A stretch of DNA of 49,169 nt. Origin: Candidatus Enterocloster faecavium (lineage in GTDB: Bacteria; Bacillota; Clostridia; Lachnospirales; Lachnospiraceae). The position numbers and the translations under genes were made by a program. Positions 31,925 through 39,745 of the stretch are shown here, piece by piece; the first letter of the stretch is position 1; each line of letters starts with the position of its first letter. The stretch is from assembly GCA_019118585.1 (NCBI GenBank), contig DWYS01000100.1, forward strand, positions 1 through 49,169, written 5' to 3'. The notes under the pieces are model-generated. The model was not told where the DNA came from. It was given only the letters and a program-made list of their open reading frames with translations, and did no database searches.

Positions 31925-32881
31925 ATGGCGAATGAAATTGATGATGATGTAATGCCGGTGTTCCTGATTAACGGCTTTCTGGAGGCGGGCAAGACTCAGT
32001 TTTTGAGCTTCACCATGGATCAGGAATATTTCAAAACCGATGGAAAGACCCTTCTGATCGTCTGCGAGGAGGGGGAGGAAGAATACAGTGACCGTCTGCT
32101 GAAAAAGAACCGCACGGCTGCTGTTTTCATCGAAGACCAGGAGAAGCTGACTCCTCAGTATCTCAATGAGCTGGAAGTGGTTTACCGCCCGGAGCGGGTC
32201 CTGATCGAATGGAACGGCATGTGGAATCAGGACGAGCTGAAGCTGCCGGAGGACTGGATGATCTACCAGCAGATTACCATTATCGATGGTTCTACTTTTG
32301 AGCTCTATTCTCAGAACATGAAACCCCTTCTGGGAGCTATGCTGAGACGCTCCGAGCTGGTCATCGTCAACCGCTGCGACGGGATTTCCGATGAGAAGCT
32401 GAATACCTACCGCCGCAGCATTCGGGCTATGAGCCGGGACAGTGAGATCGTGATGGAGGACCAGAACGGGGAGATTGACCTGGCTACCCTGGAGGAGGAT
32501 CTGCCTTATGACCTGAAGGCTCCGGTCATCCAGCTGAAGCCGGAGGACTACGGCATCTGGTACATTGACTGTATGGATAATCCAGACCGCTACAAGGGAA
32601 AAACCGTGGAATTTACCGCTATGGTTCTGAAATCCTCCAAATTCCCCAAGGGAGTCTTTGTGCCGGGGCGGATGGCTATGACCTGCTGTGAGGCGGATAT
32701 GACCTTTTTGGGCTTCATGTGCAAGTGGCAGGGGGCAGAGCAGTTTAAGACAAAGGACTGGGTGAAAGTGCGGGCAAAAATCGGCATCGAGTACCAGAAG
32801 GATTACCATGGCGAGGGACCGGTTCTCTACGGTGAGATGGTGGAGCCGGCCGGGGAAATCAAGGATATCGTGCAGTTTTAG
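31925..32881 (+). CDS. CobW-like P-loop protein fused to a DUF1980 (YcgQ/TIGR03943-like) C-terminal domain
   Basis: A 318-residue protein. N-terminal half: FLINGFLEAGKTQFLSF is a P-loop like that of CobW proteins, followed by LLIVCEEGEEEY, VLIEWNGMW and VIVNRCD, so the G3E core is recognisable, though the C-x-C-C motif is absent (VCEEG in its place). C-terminal about 100 residues: VEFTAMVLKSSKFPKGVFVP, RMAMTCCEADMTFLG and WVKVRAKI match the conserved end of the DUF1980/TIGR03943 family, which in Bacillus is linked to zinc starvation genes. It starts three bases after the His-rich GTPase. A partner of that protein in zinc allocation is the likely role; the fusion is unusual. Confidence 0.8.
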   Translation: MANEIDDDVMPVFLINGFLEAGKTQFLSFTMDQEYFKTDGKTLLIVCEEGEEEYSDRLLKKNRTAAVFIEDQEKLTPQYLNELEVVYRPERVLIEWNGMWNQDELKLPEDWMIYQQITIIDGSTFELYSQNMKPLLGAMLRRSELVIVNRCDGISDEKLNTYRRSIRAMSRDSEIVMEDQNGEIDLATLEEDLPYDLKAPVIQLKPEDYGIWYIDCMDNPDRYKGKTVEFTAMVLKSSKFPKGVFVPGRMAMTCCEADMTFLGFMCKWQGAEQFKTKDWVKVRAKIGIEYQKDYHGEGPVLYGEMVEPAGEIKDIVQF

Positions 32882-32929
32882 AAAACGTTTGGAATTGCTG
32901 CGGGATCGAACAGCGCCGCATGATCAAGG

Positions 32930-32966
32930 GGCAGGAGGAAAAAAGTCCTCCTGCCTCTTTTTTCTC
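32930..32966 (+). terminator. Intrinsic terminator after the COG0523 pair
   Basis: GGCAGGAGGA at 32930-32939, loop AAAAAG, TCCTCCTGCC at 32946-32955, then a T-rich tail with TTTTTT up to 32963. Confidence 0.92.
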
Positions 32967-32995
32967 TTGACTTCCGGCTCCTGCCGTGATAGGAT
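32967..32995 (+). promoter_or_regulatory. Promoter of nrdD
   Basis: TTGACT at 32967-32972, 17 bases, TAGGAT at 32990-32995. It abuts the preceding terminator. The transcript would start near 33002 and include the two NrdR-like boxes. Confidence 0.7.
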
Positions 32996-33006
32996 AGCAG
33001 AGCGCC

Positions 33007-33054
33007 TATGCGCATATTGTATTTTAGAGAAAAGATGAACACAAGATATAGTAT
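33007..33054 (+). promoter_or_regulatory. Candidate NrdR box pair upstream of nrdD
   Basis: The second box, ACACAAGATATAGTAT at 33039-33054, matches the NrdR consensus core CwAtATaTwG at nine of ten positions. The first, at 33007-33022 (core 33010-33019), matches well only in its right half (ATATTGT). Their centres are 32 bp apart, the usual three-helical-turn spacing of NrdR box pairs. They lie just after the promoter, where bound NrdR would block transcription when dATP is high. Regulator identity is inferred. Confidence 0.5.
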
Positions 33055-33109
33055 TGAGCCCCTGGCCGGGAAACAACCGGGGCTTCAGGGGAAGGATGGA
33101 GGCAGAAAG

Positions 33110-35242
33110 GTGCAGTGCAGTGAGATTAAAGTAATAAAAAAAGACGGGACCAGAGAAGATTTTAATGTCCAGAAGGTGGTATCGGCAGTAGGCAAGTCCG
33201 CGGAGCGGGCCATGATCCGTTTCTCCGACGGGGAAATCCAGTTTATCTGCCGGTTTGTGGAGGAGAAGGCGGAGAGCATGAACACCAGCCAGATCCCCAT
33301 TGCCCAGATGCACAACATTGTGGAGGGAGCGCTGGAACAGGTCAATCCGGCGGTGGCCAAGAGCTACCGGGATTACCGCAATTACAAGCAGGATTTCGTG
33401 CAGATGCTGGACGATGTGTACAAGAAAAGCCAGTCCATCATGTATATCGGGGATAAGGAGAACAGCAATACGGACAGCGCCCTGGTTTCCACCAAGCGCA
33501 GCCTGATCTTTAATGAGCTGAACAAATCCCTGTACCAGAAGTTTTTCATGACGGTGGAGGAGCTGCAGGCCTGCCGGGAGGGCTATATTTACATCCACGA
33601 TATGTCTGCAAGACGGGATACCATGAACTGCTGCCTTTTTGACGTTCAGTCCGTTCTGACCGGCGGATTCGAGATGGGGAATCTGTGGTACAATGAGCCC
33701 AAGACCCTGGATGTGGCCTTTGATGTGATCGGCGATATTGTTTTAAGCGCCGCAAGCCAGCAGTACGGTGGATTTACGGTCCCCAATGTAGAAAATATCC
33801 TGGCTCCCTATGCGGAGAAATCCTACGAGAAATATACGGAGAAGTATGAAAAGCTGGGACTCTCCAGAGAGCAGGCCGAGAAGGTGGCGCTGGAGGATGT
33901 GAAACGGGAGATGGAGCAGGGCTTTCAGGGCTGGGAGTACAAGTTCAACTCCGTTTCCTCCAGCCGGGGAGATTACCCCTTTATCACCATGACTGCCGGA
34001 ACCGGAACCAGCCGTTTCGCCAAGATGGCCACCATCACCATGCTGAAGGTGAGGGGAGGCGGCGAGGGCAAGCCTGGCCACAAGAAGCCGGTGCTGTTCC
34101 CCAAGCTGGTATTTCTCTATGATGAGAAGCTTCATGGACCGGGAGGAGAGCTGGAGGATGTGTTCGAGGCGGGGATCGAGTGTTCCAGCAAGACGATGTA
34201 TCCCGACTGGCTGTCTTTGACTGGGGAGGGATATGTTCCCAGCATGTATAAAAAGTACGGCAAGGTGATCTCTCCCATGGGCTGCCGCGCCTTCCTTTCT
34301 CCCTGGTATGAGAGAGGCGGCATGAAGCCGGCGGATGAGAATGACCAGCCTGTATTTGTGGGTCGTTTTAACATCGGTGTGGTAAGCCTTCACCTGCCTA
34401 TGATCCTGGCAAAAGCCAGACAGGAGAACCGGGATTTCTATGAGGTGCTGGATTACTACCTGGAGCTGATCCGGAAAATCCATATCCGGACTTACGCTTA
34501 TCTGGGAGAAATGAAAGCCTCCACCAATCCGCTGGCCTACTGCGAGGGCGGCTTCTACGGCGGTCACCTGGGGCTGCACGATAAGATTAAGCCATTGCTG
34601 AAAACAGCCACCGCCTCCTTCGGCATCACCGCGTTCAACGAGCTTCAGCAGCTTTACAACCGGAAATCCCTGGTGGAGGACGGACAGTTTGCCCTTGAGG
34701 TGCTGGAGCATATCAACGAGAAGATTAACCAGTATAAGGAGGAGGACGGACATCTTTACGCCATTTACGCAACGCCGGCGGAAAATCTGTGCGGCCTTCA
34801 GGTGAAGCAGTTCCGGAAAAAGTACGGGATTGTGGAAAATGTTTCGGACCGGGAGTATGTGAGCAATGGATTCCACTGTCATGTGACGGAGGACATCACG
34901 CCGATCCAGAAGCAGGATTTGGAGCACCGTTTCTGGGATTTGAGCAACGGAGGAAAGATCCAGTATGTAAAATATCCCATCAGCTACAACCGGGAGGCAA
35001 TCCGCACGCTGGTCCGCAGAGCGATGAAAATGGGCTTTTATGAGGGCGTGAACCTTTCCCTGGCCTACTGCGATGACTGCGGACACGAAGAGCTGGAAAT
35101 GGATGTCTGCCCCAAGTGCGGAAGCAAAAACCTGACGAAGATTGACCGGATGAACGGCTATTTAAGCTATTCCAGGGTGAAGGGGGATACCAGATTAAAC
35201 GATGCCAAGATGGCGGAGATCGCGGAGAGAAAGAGCATGTAG
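33110..35242 (+). CDS. nrdD: Anaerobic (class III) ribonucleoside-triphosphate reductase
   Basis: Oxygen-sensitive glycyl-radical enzyme reducing ribonucleoside triphosphates to deoxy forms. With GTG 33110 as start it has 710 residues, the family size. N-terminal ATP-cone (IKVIKKDGTREDFNVQKVVS, to about residue 95) for allosteric control; catalytic barrel with SSSRGDYPFITMTAG and MGCRAFLSPWY; zinc site CDDCG near 654 and CPKCG near 667; C-terminal glycyl radical loop RMNGYLSYSRV with the Gly near 682. GTG is preferred because GGAGG lies seven bases upstream; ATG 33008 in the same frame has no site and falls in the operator region. nrdG follows after one small gene. Confidence 0.95.
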   Translation: MQCSEIKVIKKDGTREDFNVQKVVSAVGKSAERAMIRFSDGEIQFICRFVEEKAESMNTSQIPIAQMHNIVEGALEQVNPAVAKSYRDYRNYKQDFVQMLDDVYKKSQSIMYIGDKENSNTDSALVSTKRSLIFNELNKSLYQKFFMTVEELQACREGYIYIHDMSARRDTMNCCLFDVQSVLTGGFEMGNLWYNEPKTLDVAFDVIGDIVLSAASQQYGGFTVPNVENILAPYAEKSYEKYTEKYEKLGLSREQAEKVALEDVKREMEQGFQGWEYKFNSVSSSRGDYPFITMTAGTGTSRFAKMATITMLKVRGGGEGKPGHKKPVLFPKLVFLYDEKLHGPGGELEDVFEAGIECSSKTMYPDWLSLTGEGYVPSMYKKYGKVISPMGCRAFLSPWYERGGMKPADENDQPVFVGRFNIGVVSLHLPMILAKARQENRDFYEVLDYYLELIRKIHIRTYAYLGEMKASTNPLAYCEGGFYGGHLGLHDKIKPLLKTATASFGITAFNELQQLYNRKSLVEDGQFALEVLEHINEKINQYKEEDGHLYAIYATPAENLCGLQVKQFRKKYGIVENVSDREYVSNGFHCHVTEDITPIQKQDLEHRFWDLSNGGKIQYVKYPISYNREAIRTLVRRAMKMGFYEGVNLSLAYCDDCGHEELEMDVCPKCGSKNLTKIDRMNGYLSYSRVKGDTRLNDAKMAEIAERKSM

Positions 35243-35282
35243 CAGGACCTGGACAGAGGAGTGCTGATACGAAGACAAGATG

Positions 35283-35320
35283 CGGGGGGCACGGTATGGA
35301 ATATCGGTGTCTCCCGTTTT
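35283..35320 (+). terminator. Probable terminator after nrdD
   Basis: CGGGGGGCAC at 35283-35292 pairs over ten positions (two G-U) with GTGTCTCCCG at 35307-35316 and is followed by TTTTG. It lies 40 bases after the nrdD stop. Confidence 0.65.
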
Positions 35321-35421
35321 GTATGCGTCGGGAGCACGGTTATTTGTCCTGACCGGGCAGAATGTGAAAAGGCACAGCCGTGGAAATAAAAAATCATATA
35401 TAAATAGACATTGAAATAGTG

Positions 35422-35427
35422 TATAAT
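35422..35427 (+). promoter_or_regulatory. -10 element before the small ORF and nrdG
   Basis: TATAAT at 35422-35427 in an AT-rich stretch. The best-spaced -35 reads TATAAA and is weak. With the terminator upstream, this suggests the small gene and nrdG have their own start of transcription. The remaining bases between 35321 and 35421 show nothing I recognise. Confidence 0.4.
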
Positions 35428-35496
35428 CGATTTGGAAAGGCTAAGATACAGAGGCGGGAAACAGGGCTTCTGCGGGGTGTGCGGAAAGGGGAAAGA

Positions 35497-35763
35497 ATGG
35501 AAGATATTTTAAGAGAGCTGGAACAAGAGGAAATTGCGGAGTACAAAAAGGAGCTCAGGCAGTATCTGGATGAAATTCCGGACCAGGTATTCTACCAGTA
35601 TTTTGACATTATGCCCATGAGCAATGAAGACTATGATTTTATCTGCCGCGACCTGGCCCGGAGACACTATTATTGTCTTCTGGCGCGGTTTTCCGAGCGG
35701 CACAATGGAGTTCGCAGGCGGAGGGAAGAATCTGCCGGCGAAAGAAACAGTGGAAAAATTTGA
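35497..35763 (+). CDS. Small hypothetical protein, 88 aa, between nrdD and nrdG
   Basis: Not recognised. The peptide is soluble and mostly helical: an acidic N-terminal half (MEDILRELEQEEIAEYKKEL), a middle with DQVFYQYFDIMPMSNEDYDF and a basic C terminus. The ATG at 35497 follows AAAGGGGAAAGA. A longer frame from 35419 would start inside the -10 element, so it is rejected. It lies between the two subunits of the anaerobic reductase, but nothing in the sequence shows a functional link. Confidence 0.65.
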   Translation: MEDILRELEQEEIAEYKKELRQYLDEIPDQVFYQYFDIMPMSNEDYDFICRDLARRHYYCLLARFSERHNGVRRRREESAGERNSGKI

Positions 35764-35810
35764 TTCCCTGTGTTAGACTAATGGAACAGAACAGACAGGA
35801 GCAGATAGGT

Positions 35811-36305
35811 ATGCGGTATCACAATATTACGAAGGATGATATGCTGAACGGAGAAGGGCTCCGGGTGGTTCTGTGGGTAGCAGGCTGCACCCATGGATGT
35901 CCGGGCTGCCACAACCCGGTGACCTGGGATATCCAGGGAGGGATTCCTTTTGATGAAGGGGCCTGGAAGGAAATCCAGGCGGAGTTGGAGAAGGAGTATG
36001 TTTCCGGTCTTACTTTGAGCGGAGGAGACCCGCTCCATCCTGACAACCGGCAGGAGATCGGCCGTCTGGCCCAGCGGGTCAAAGAGCAGTACCCACAGAA
36101 GAACATCTGGCTGTACACCGGTTATCTCTGGGAGGAGATTAAAGGACTGCCCTGGCTGAGGTCAGTGGATGTGGTGGTGGACGGTGAGTTTATGCTCAGC
36201 CGGAAGGACAACAATCTGCACTGGAAGGGAAGCTCCAATCAGCGGGTGATCGATGTGAAGCGGTCTCTTGAAGAGGGCCAGGCGGTTTTGTACCAGGAGC
36301 GGTAA
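35811..36305 (+). CDS. nrdG: Anaerobic ribonucleoside-triphosphate reductase-activating protein
   Basis: Radical SAM activase that generates the glycyl radical on NrdD. 164 residues, typical size. Iron-sulfur ligands in CTHGCPGC (C-x3-C-x2-C) near residue 26, preceded by MLNGEGLRVVLWVAG; LTLSGGDPLHPDN and IWLYTGYLWEEI follow, and the C-terminal NQRVIDVKRSL is characteristic. The start at 35811 has AGGAG nine bases upstream; ATG 35781 in the same frame is an alternative. It begins 47 bases after the small ORF. Confidence 0.94.
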   Translation: MRYHNITKDDMLNGEGLRVVLWVAGCTHGCPGCHNPVTWDIQGGIPFDEGAWKEIQAELEKEYVSGLTLSGGDPLHPDNRQEIGRLAQRVKEQYPQKNIWLYTGYLWEEIKGLPWLRSVDVVVDGEFMLSRKDNNLHWKGSSNQRVIDVKRSLEEGQAVLYQER

Positions 36306-36347
36306 GCCAAAATATATGGGCGATCATAAAAACGGAATGAGGAAAGA

Positions 36348-36869
36348 ATGATGATGAATCGAATTGGAAAGTTTCATAAAGTAAGCTTTGAGCGTTTTGC
36401 GGAGGACTGGCAGGACACCTTCGGGGAGACAGCAAAGGAGGAACTGGAACGGATTTACGGGGAGATCAAGCTCCCGGCCAGAGCAACCTCTGGTTCTGCC
36501 GGATACGATTTCTATACTCCAGCAGCGTTTGTTTTAAAACCGGGGGAGACTATCAAGATGCCCACCGGCGTCCGGGTGGAGATGGAGGAAGGCTGGGTCC
36601 TGCAGATTTTTCCGAGAAGCAGTCTGGGATTTAAGTACCGCCTTCAGCTGAACAATACAGTGGGAATCATTGACAGCGACTATTTTTATTCTGACAATGA
36701 GGGCCATATGTTTATCAAAGTAACCAACGATTCCAGGGAGGAAAAGACGGTGGAACTGTCCGCAGGGGCTGCATTTGCCCAGGGCATCTTTATTCCCTTT
36801 GGAATTACGGTGGACGATGACTGCGAGGAGCAGCGCAACGGGGGATTCGGCAGTACGGATGTGAGGTAG
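36348..36869 (+). CDS. dut: dUTPase-like deoxyuridine triphosphate nucleotidohydrolase
   Basis: Trimeric dUTPase fold; hydrolyses dUTP to dUMP, preventing uracil in DNA and feeding thymidylate synthesis. 173 residues. Motif I RATSGSAGYDFY (about 44-55), motif III-like FPRSSLGFKY and LNNTVGIIDSDY with the catalytic Asp, and C-terminal motif V RNGGFGST. The first 40 residues are an extension beyond the core. Three consecutive ATG codons (36348, 36351, 36354) follow GAGGAAAG; the second or third has better spacing. It lies next to the reductase genes, consistent with deoxynucleotide metabolism. A dCTP deaminase/dUTPase variant is a less likely alternative. Confidence 0.88.
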   Translation: MMMNRIGKFHKVSFERFAEDWQDTFGETAKEELERIYGEIKLPARATSGSAGYDFYTPAAFVLKPGETIKMPTGVRVEMEEGWVLQIFPRSSLGFKYRLQLNNTVGIIDSDYFYSDNEGHMFIKVTNDSREEKTVELSAGAAFAQGIFIPFGITVDDDCEEQRNGGFGSTDVR

Positions 36870-36873
36870 CTTT

Positions 36874-37833
36874 ATGGGACAGGGAGGAAGAAAAACGGAC
36901 CGGGGGGCCGGGGCTTACGCGGCCAGGAAATATGCAGCCAGAAACGGCTACCCGCCCAGAAACGGCCGGGAGTTTGACCGGGAAAGACGGGCAGCCAGGA
37001 AGAAGCGCAGGCGCCGCAGACTGATGAAGGGATTGGCGGCCTGGGCGGTCTGTCTTGCGTTGGTGGCTCTCATTGCATTCGGGGTTACGCGGTTCGTTGG
37101 CTATCTGGGGACCTCCAAACAGCGGTCTCTGCGGGCACAGGGGATCGAGGCGGTACAGACCGGCAGTTATCAGGAGGCCATCGATCTTTTGGACCAGGCA
37201 TTGGAGGCTTCCGGGAATGGCAAGAGCGCTCTGACGGTGGATATTCTCCGCTGGCGGGCTGAGGCGGAGTATCAGCTTCAGGATTACGAGGCGGCCTCTC
37301 ATACCTATCAGCTCCTGATGGAGCAGGACCCGGACTGTCTGGAATACTGGTATATGGCGGCGATCTGCGACAGCGCCCTGGGAAATGCCGACCAGGCTTT
37401 GAACTGGTATCATTATGTTCAGGAGGCGGAACAGGACGGCAGGAAAAAAGCTGCCGGCAGGGAAAAGGCACTGGCTGCCGTAGGAGCCGCCTGTGCAAAG
37501 GCCGGGAAATATGAGGAGGCTCTGGGCTTATATCAGGACGCCATAGGAGATGGATTGGACAATGAGGAACTATATAATCAGATGGGTTTATGCCAGATGG
37601 CTGGAGAGAGCTATGAAGACGCTGCTGATTCGTTTGACCAGGGGAAAATAAAGGCCCAGGAAAGCGGAAACCAGGAGCTGCTTAGAGAACTGAGCTACAA
37701 TCAGGCGGTCTGCAGCGAGTATCTGGGCCGGTATCAGGAGGCACTGGAGCAGTTTCAGGCCTATGAACAGCAGTACGGCTCGGACGAAGAGATCGAGCAC
37801 GAGATCGAATTTTTGGAAAGCCGGGTGGAGTGA
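36874..37833 (+). CDS. TPR-repeat membrane-anchored protein
   Basis: 319 residues. A very basic cytoplasmic N terminus (Arg/Lys-rich, about 1-50) leads to a single membrane segment (AAWAVCLALVALIAFGVTRF, about 55-75). The rest is built of tetratricopeptide repeats, seen as AVQTGSYQEAIDLLDQALEA, EAEYQLQDYEAASHTYQLLM, ACAKAGKYEEALGLYQDAI and CSEYLGRYQEALEQFQAYEQ. Such repeats bind other proteins; the partner is unknown. It begins four bases after the dUTPase stop and ends six bases before hflX. Confidence 0.85.
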   Translation: MGQGGRKTDRGAGAYAARKYAARNGYPPRNGREFDRERRAARKKRRRRRLMKGLAAWAVCLALVALIAFGVTRFVGYLGTSKQRSLRAQGIEAVQTGSYQEAIDLLDQALEASGNGKSALTVDILRWRAEAEYQLQDYEAASHTYQLLMEQDPDCLEYWYMAAICDSALGNADQALNWYHYVQEAEQDGRKKAAGREKALAAVGAACAKAGKYEEALGLYQDAIGDGLDNEELYNQMGLCQMAGESYEDAADSFDQGKIKAQESGNQELLRELSYNQAVCSEYLGRYQEALEQFQAYEQQYGSDEEIEHEIEFLESRVE

Positions 37834-37839
37834 GGGCTT

Positions 37840-39123
37840 ATGGCAGAGTTATATGATCTGAGAGAAATGGAAGAGCGCGTGGTACTGGCCGCGGTTTCCA
37901 CCCAGGAGGGGGAGACTGCGGCCGCCTCCTTAGATGAGCTGGAGGAGCTGGCCAGGACGGCAGGAGCGGTCTGCGTGGCAAAGGTGATCCAGAACCGGGA
38001 GAGCATTCATCCGGGTACCTATCTGGGCAAGGGAAAGATTGACGAGGTAAAGGAGCTGGTATGGGAACTGGGAGCTACCGGCGTGATCTGTGACGATGAG
38101 CTTTCACCGGCCCAGCTGAAAAATCTGGAGGAGGCCCTGGATACCAAGGTAATGGACCGGACCATGGTCATTTTGGACATATTTGCTTCCAGAGCCCACA
38201 CGCGGGAAGGAAAAATCCAGGTAGAGCTGGCTCAGCTGCGCTACCGTGCAGCCCGCCTGGTGGGAATGAGAGCCTCCCTGTCCCGTCTGGGCGGAGGAAT
38301 CGGGACCAGGGGACCAGGAGAAAAGAAGCTGGAGATGGACCGCCGCCTGATCCACCAGAGAATCGGCCAGCTGAAGGGAGAACTGGAGGAAGTAAAGCGC
38401 CACCGGGAGGTGACGAGGCAGCAGAGGGAGAAAAATCATACCATCACGGCAGCTATTGTGGGATATACCAACGCGGGAAAATCCACTTTGCTGAACCGGC
38501 TGACAGGTGCCGGCATTCTGGCGGAGGACAAGCTGTTTGCAACCCTGGACCCTACCACCAGAAGCTTTACACTGCCTGACGGGCAGCAGATTCTTCTGAC
38601 GGATACGGTGGGATTTATCCGAAAGCTTCCCCACCATCTGATCGAAGCCTTCCGCAGCACCCTTGAGGAGGCCAGGTACAGCGATATCATTCTTCATGTG
38701 GTGGACTGTTCCAATCCTCAGATGGATATGCAGATGCATGTGGTGAGGGAGACCTTGAGGGAGCTGGAAATCGTAGATAAGACAGTGGTTACCGTATTTA
38801 ACAAAATAGACCGGCGAAGGGAGCAGCTGGAGGCCGGCGGTCAGGGGGAAACGGCCCTGGTCCCCAGAGATTTCTCCTCGGATTACCAGGTGAAGATATC
38901 GGCCAGGACAGGAGAAGGGCTCCAGGAGCTGGGTGAGATCCTGGAAACCATTATCCGAAGCCGGAGGGTTCTGCTCCGGAAAATCTATCCCTATTCCCAG
39001 GCCGGAAGGATCCAGACGATCCGCAGATATGGCCAGCTTTTAAAGGAAGAATATGGAGAAGACGGAATCCATGTGGAAGCTTATGTGCCGGCAGAGCTGT
39101 TTGGGGAGCTGTGGAAATCGTAA
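37840..39123 (+). CDS. hflX: Ribosome-associated GTPase HflX
   Basis: GTPase that binds the 50S subunit and splits or rescues stalled ribosomes. 427 residues. N-terminal HflX domain including IHPGTYLGKGKIDEVK and the glycine-rich linker GGIGTRGPGEKKLEMDRR; G1 VGYTNAGKSTLLNRL near residue 208, G3 DTVGFIRKLPHHLIEAF, G4 NKID. C-terminal region matches the family. Preceded closely by the TPR gene. Confidence 0.95.
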   Translation: MAELYDLREMEERVVLAAVSTQEGETAAASLDELEELARTAGAVCVAKVIQNRESIHPGTYLGKGKIDEVKELVWELGATGVICDDELSPAQLKNLEEALDTKVMDRTMVILDIFASRAHTREGKIQVELAQLRYRAARLVGMRASLSRLGGGIGTRGPGEKKLEMDRRLIHQRIGQLKGELEEVKRHREVTRQQREKNHTITAAIVGYTNAGKSTLLNRLTGAGILAEDKLFATLDPTTRSFTLPDGQQILLTDTVGFIRKLPHHLIEAFRSTLEEARYSDIILHVVDCSNPQMDMQMHVVRETLRELEIVDKTVVTVFNKIDRRREQLEAGGQGETALVPRDFSSDYQVKISARTGEGLQELGEILETIIRSRRVLLRKIYPYSQAGRIQTIRRYGQLLKEEYGEDGIHVEAYVPAELFGELWKS

Positions 39124-39161
39124 CAGTTGGCGCTGTCCTGAACGGTTGCTGCAAAAACTGG

Positions 39162-39190
39162 TTTACAACCGAAAAAGATTGTGCTATACT
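39162..39190 (+). promoter_or_regulatory. Promoter of rpsO
   Basis: TTTACA at 39162-39167, 17 bases, TATACT at 39185-39190. Gives an rpsO leader of about 90 nt. Confidence 0.8.
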
Positions 39191-39196
39191 GTCCCA

Positions 39197-39286
39197 GTAT
39201 GAGCAAACGCCGCCGCCCGGTTGCATGGTGACTCCAGCCGCAGCCTGGTGAACGGTGAGAATATTTATTTTAAGGAGGATGTTACC
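39197..39286 (+). promoter_or_regulatory. rpsO 5' leader, candidate S15 autoregulatory RNA
   Basis: About 90 nt between the promoter and rpsO, GC-rich (CGCCGCCGCCCGG, then CCAG/CTGG pairing and GTGA repeats) ending in the strong site AAGGAGG at 39272-39278. In many bacteria S15 represses its own synthesis by binding such a leader. I cannot assign a known S15 leader class by eye. Confidence 0.4.
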
Positions 39287-39553
39287 ATGATTTCCAAGGA
39301 AAAGAAATCTCAGATCATTGCACAGTACGGACGTAAGCCTGGCGATACCGGTTCACCGGAGGTTCAGATCGCAATTCTCACCGAGAGAATCAACGAGCTG
39401 ACCCAGCATCTTCAGAGCAATCCCAAGGATCACCACTCCAGAAGAGGACTTCTGATGATGGTTGGTCACAGAAGAGGACTTCTGGATTATTTAAAGAAGA
39501 CCGATCTGGAAGGCTACCGTGCCCTGATCGAAAAGTTAGGCATCAGAAAGTAA
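39287..39553 (+). CDS. rpsO: 30S ribosomal protein S15
   Basis: Primary 16S rRNA-binding protein of the small-subunit platform; 88 residues, exactly the family length. Conserved [20 protein letters not shown] and [20 protein letters not shown] are present. ATG 39287 has TAAGGAGG seven to eight bases upstream; an in-frame ATG 22 codons earlier lies in the leader and is rejected. Followed by pnp, the classic rpsO-pnp arrangement. Confidence 0.98.
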   Translation: MISKEKKSQIIAQYGRKPGDTGSPEVQIAILTERINELTQHLQSNPKDHHSRRGLLMMVGHRRGLLDYLKKTDLEGYRALIEKLGIRK

Positions 39554-39564
39554 TTCCTGCGTAT

Positions 39565-39593
39565 TAGGGTGGAGCGAAACTCCACCCTATATT
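39565..39593 (+). terminator. Hairpin between rpsO and pnp, partial terminator
   Basis: TAGGGTGGAG at 39565-39574, loop CGAAA, CTCCACCCTA at 39580-39589, followed by TATTTG. The stem is perfect but the T tract is poor, so read-through into pnp is likely. Confidence 0.55.
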
Positions 39594-39615
39594 TGCATGG
39601 TACCGCTGCAACCAA

Positions 39616-39706
39616 TCTGGCAGAGGGATTACTCCGAGACCGCTGATGTGACCTTGAAGGGCCTTCTTTCAAGCTTAGATCAGTAGTTTCGGCGTCTTCT
39701 GCCAGA
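39616..39706 (+). promoter_or_regulatory. Long hairpin in the pnp leader, candidate RNase processing/autoregulation element
   Basis: Three nested stems stack into a nearly continuous 91-nt hairpin: 39616-39627 with 39695-39706 (12 pairs), 39634-39647 with 39679-39692 (13 of 14), and 39653-39658 with 39668-39673 (6). In Escherichia coli a leader hairpin of pnp, cut by RNase III, mediates PNPase autoregulation; the position here is the same, though sequence conservation is not claimed. Confidence 0.6.
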
Positions 39707-39745
39707 GTCACTTAAATCTCAGAAAAGAAAAAAAGGAGAAACCAT

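Noticed and set aside
33743-35086. 447-codon minus-strand open frame opposite nrdD
   Set aside because: Antisense shadow; no domain recognised and no start site.
35243-35496. Possible riboswitch between nrdD and the small ORF
   Set aside because: Apart from the terminator hairpin and a -10 element I find no conserved RNA motif; B12 riboswitch features are absent.
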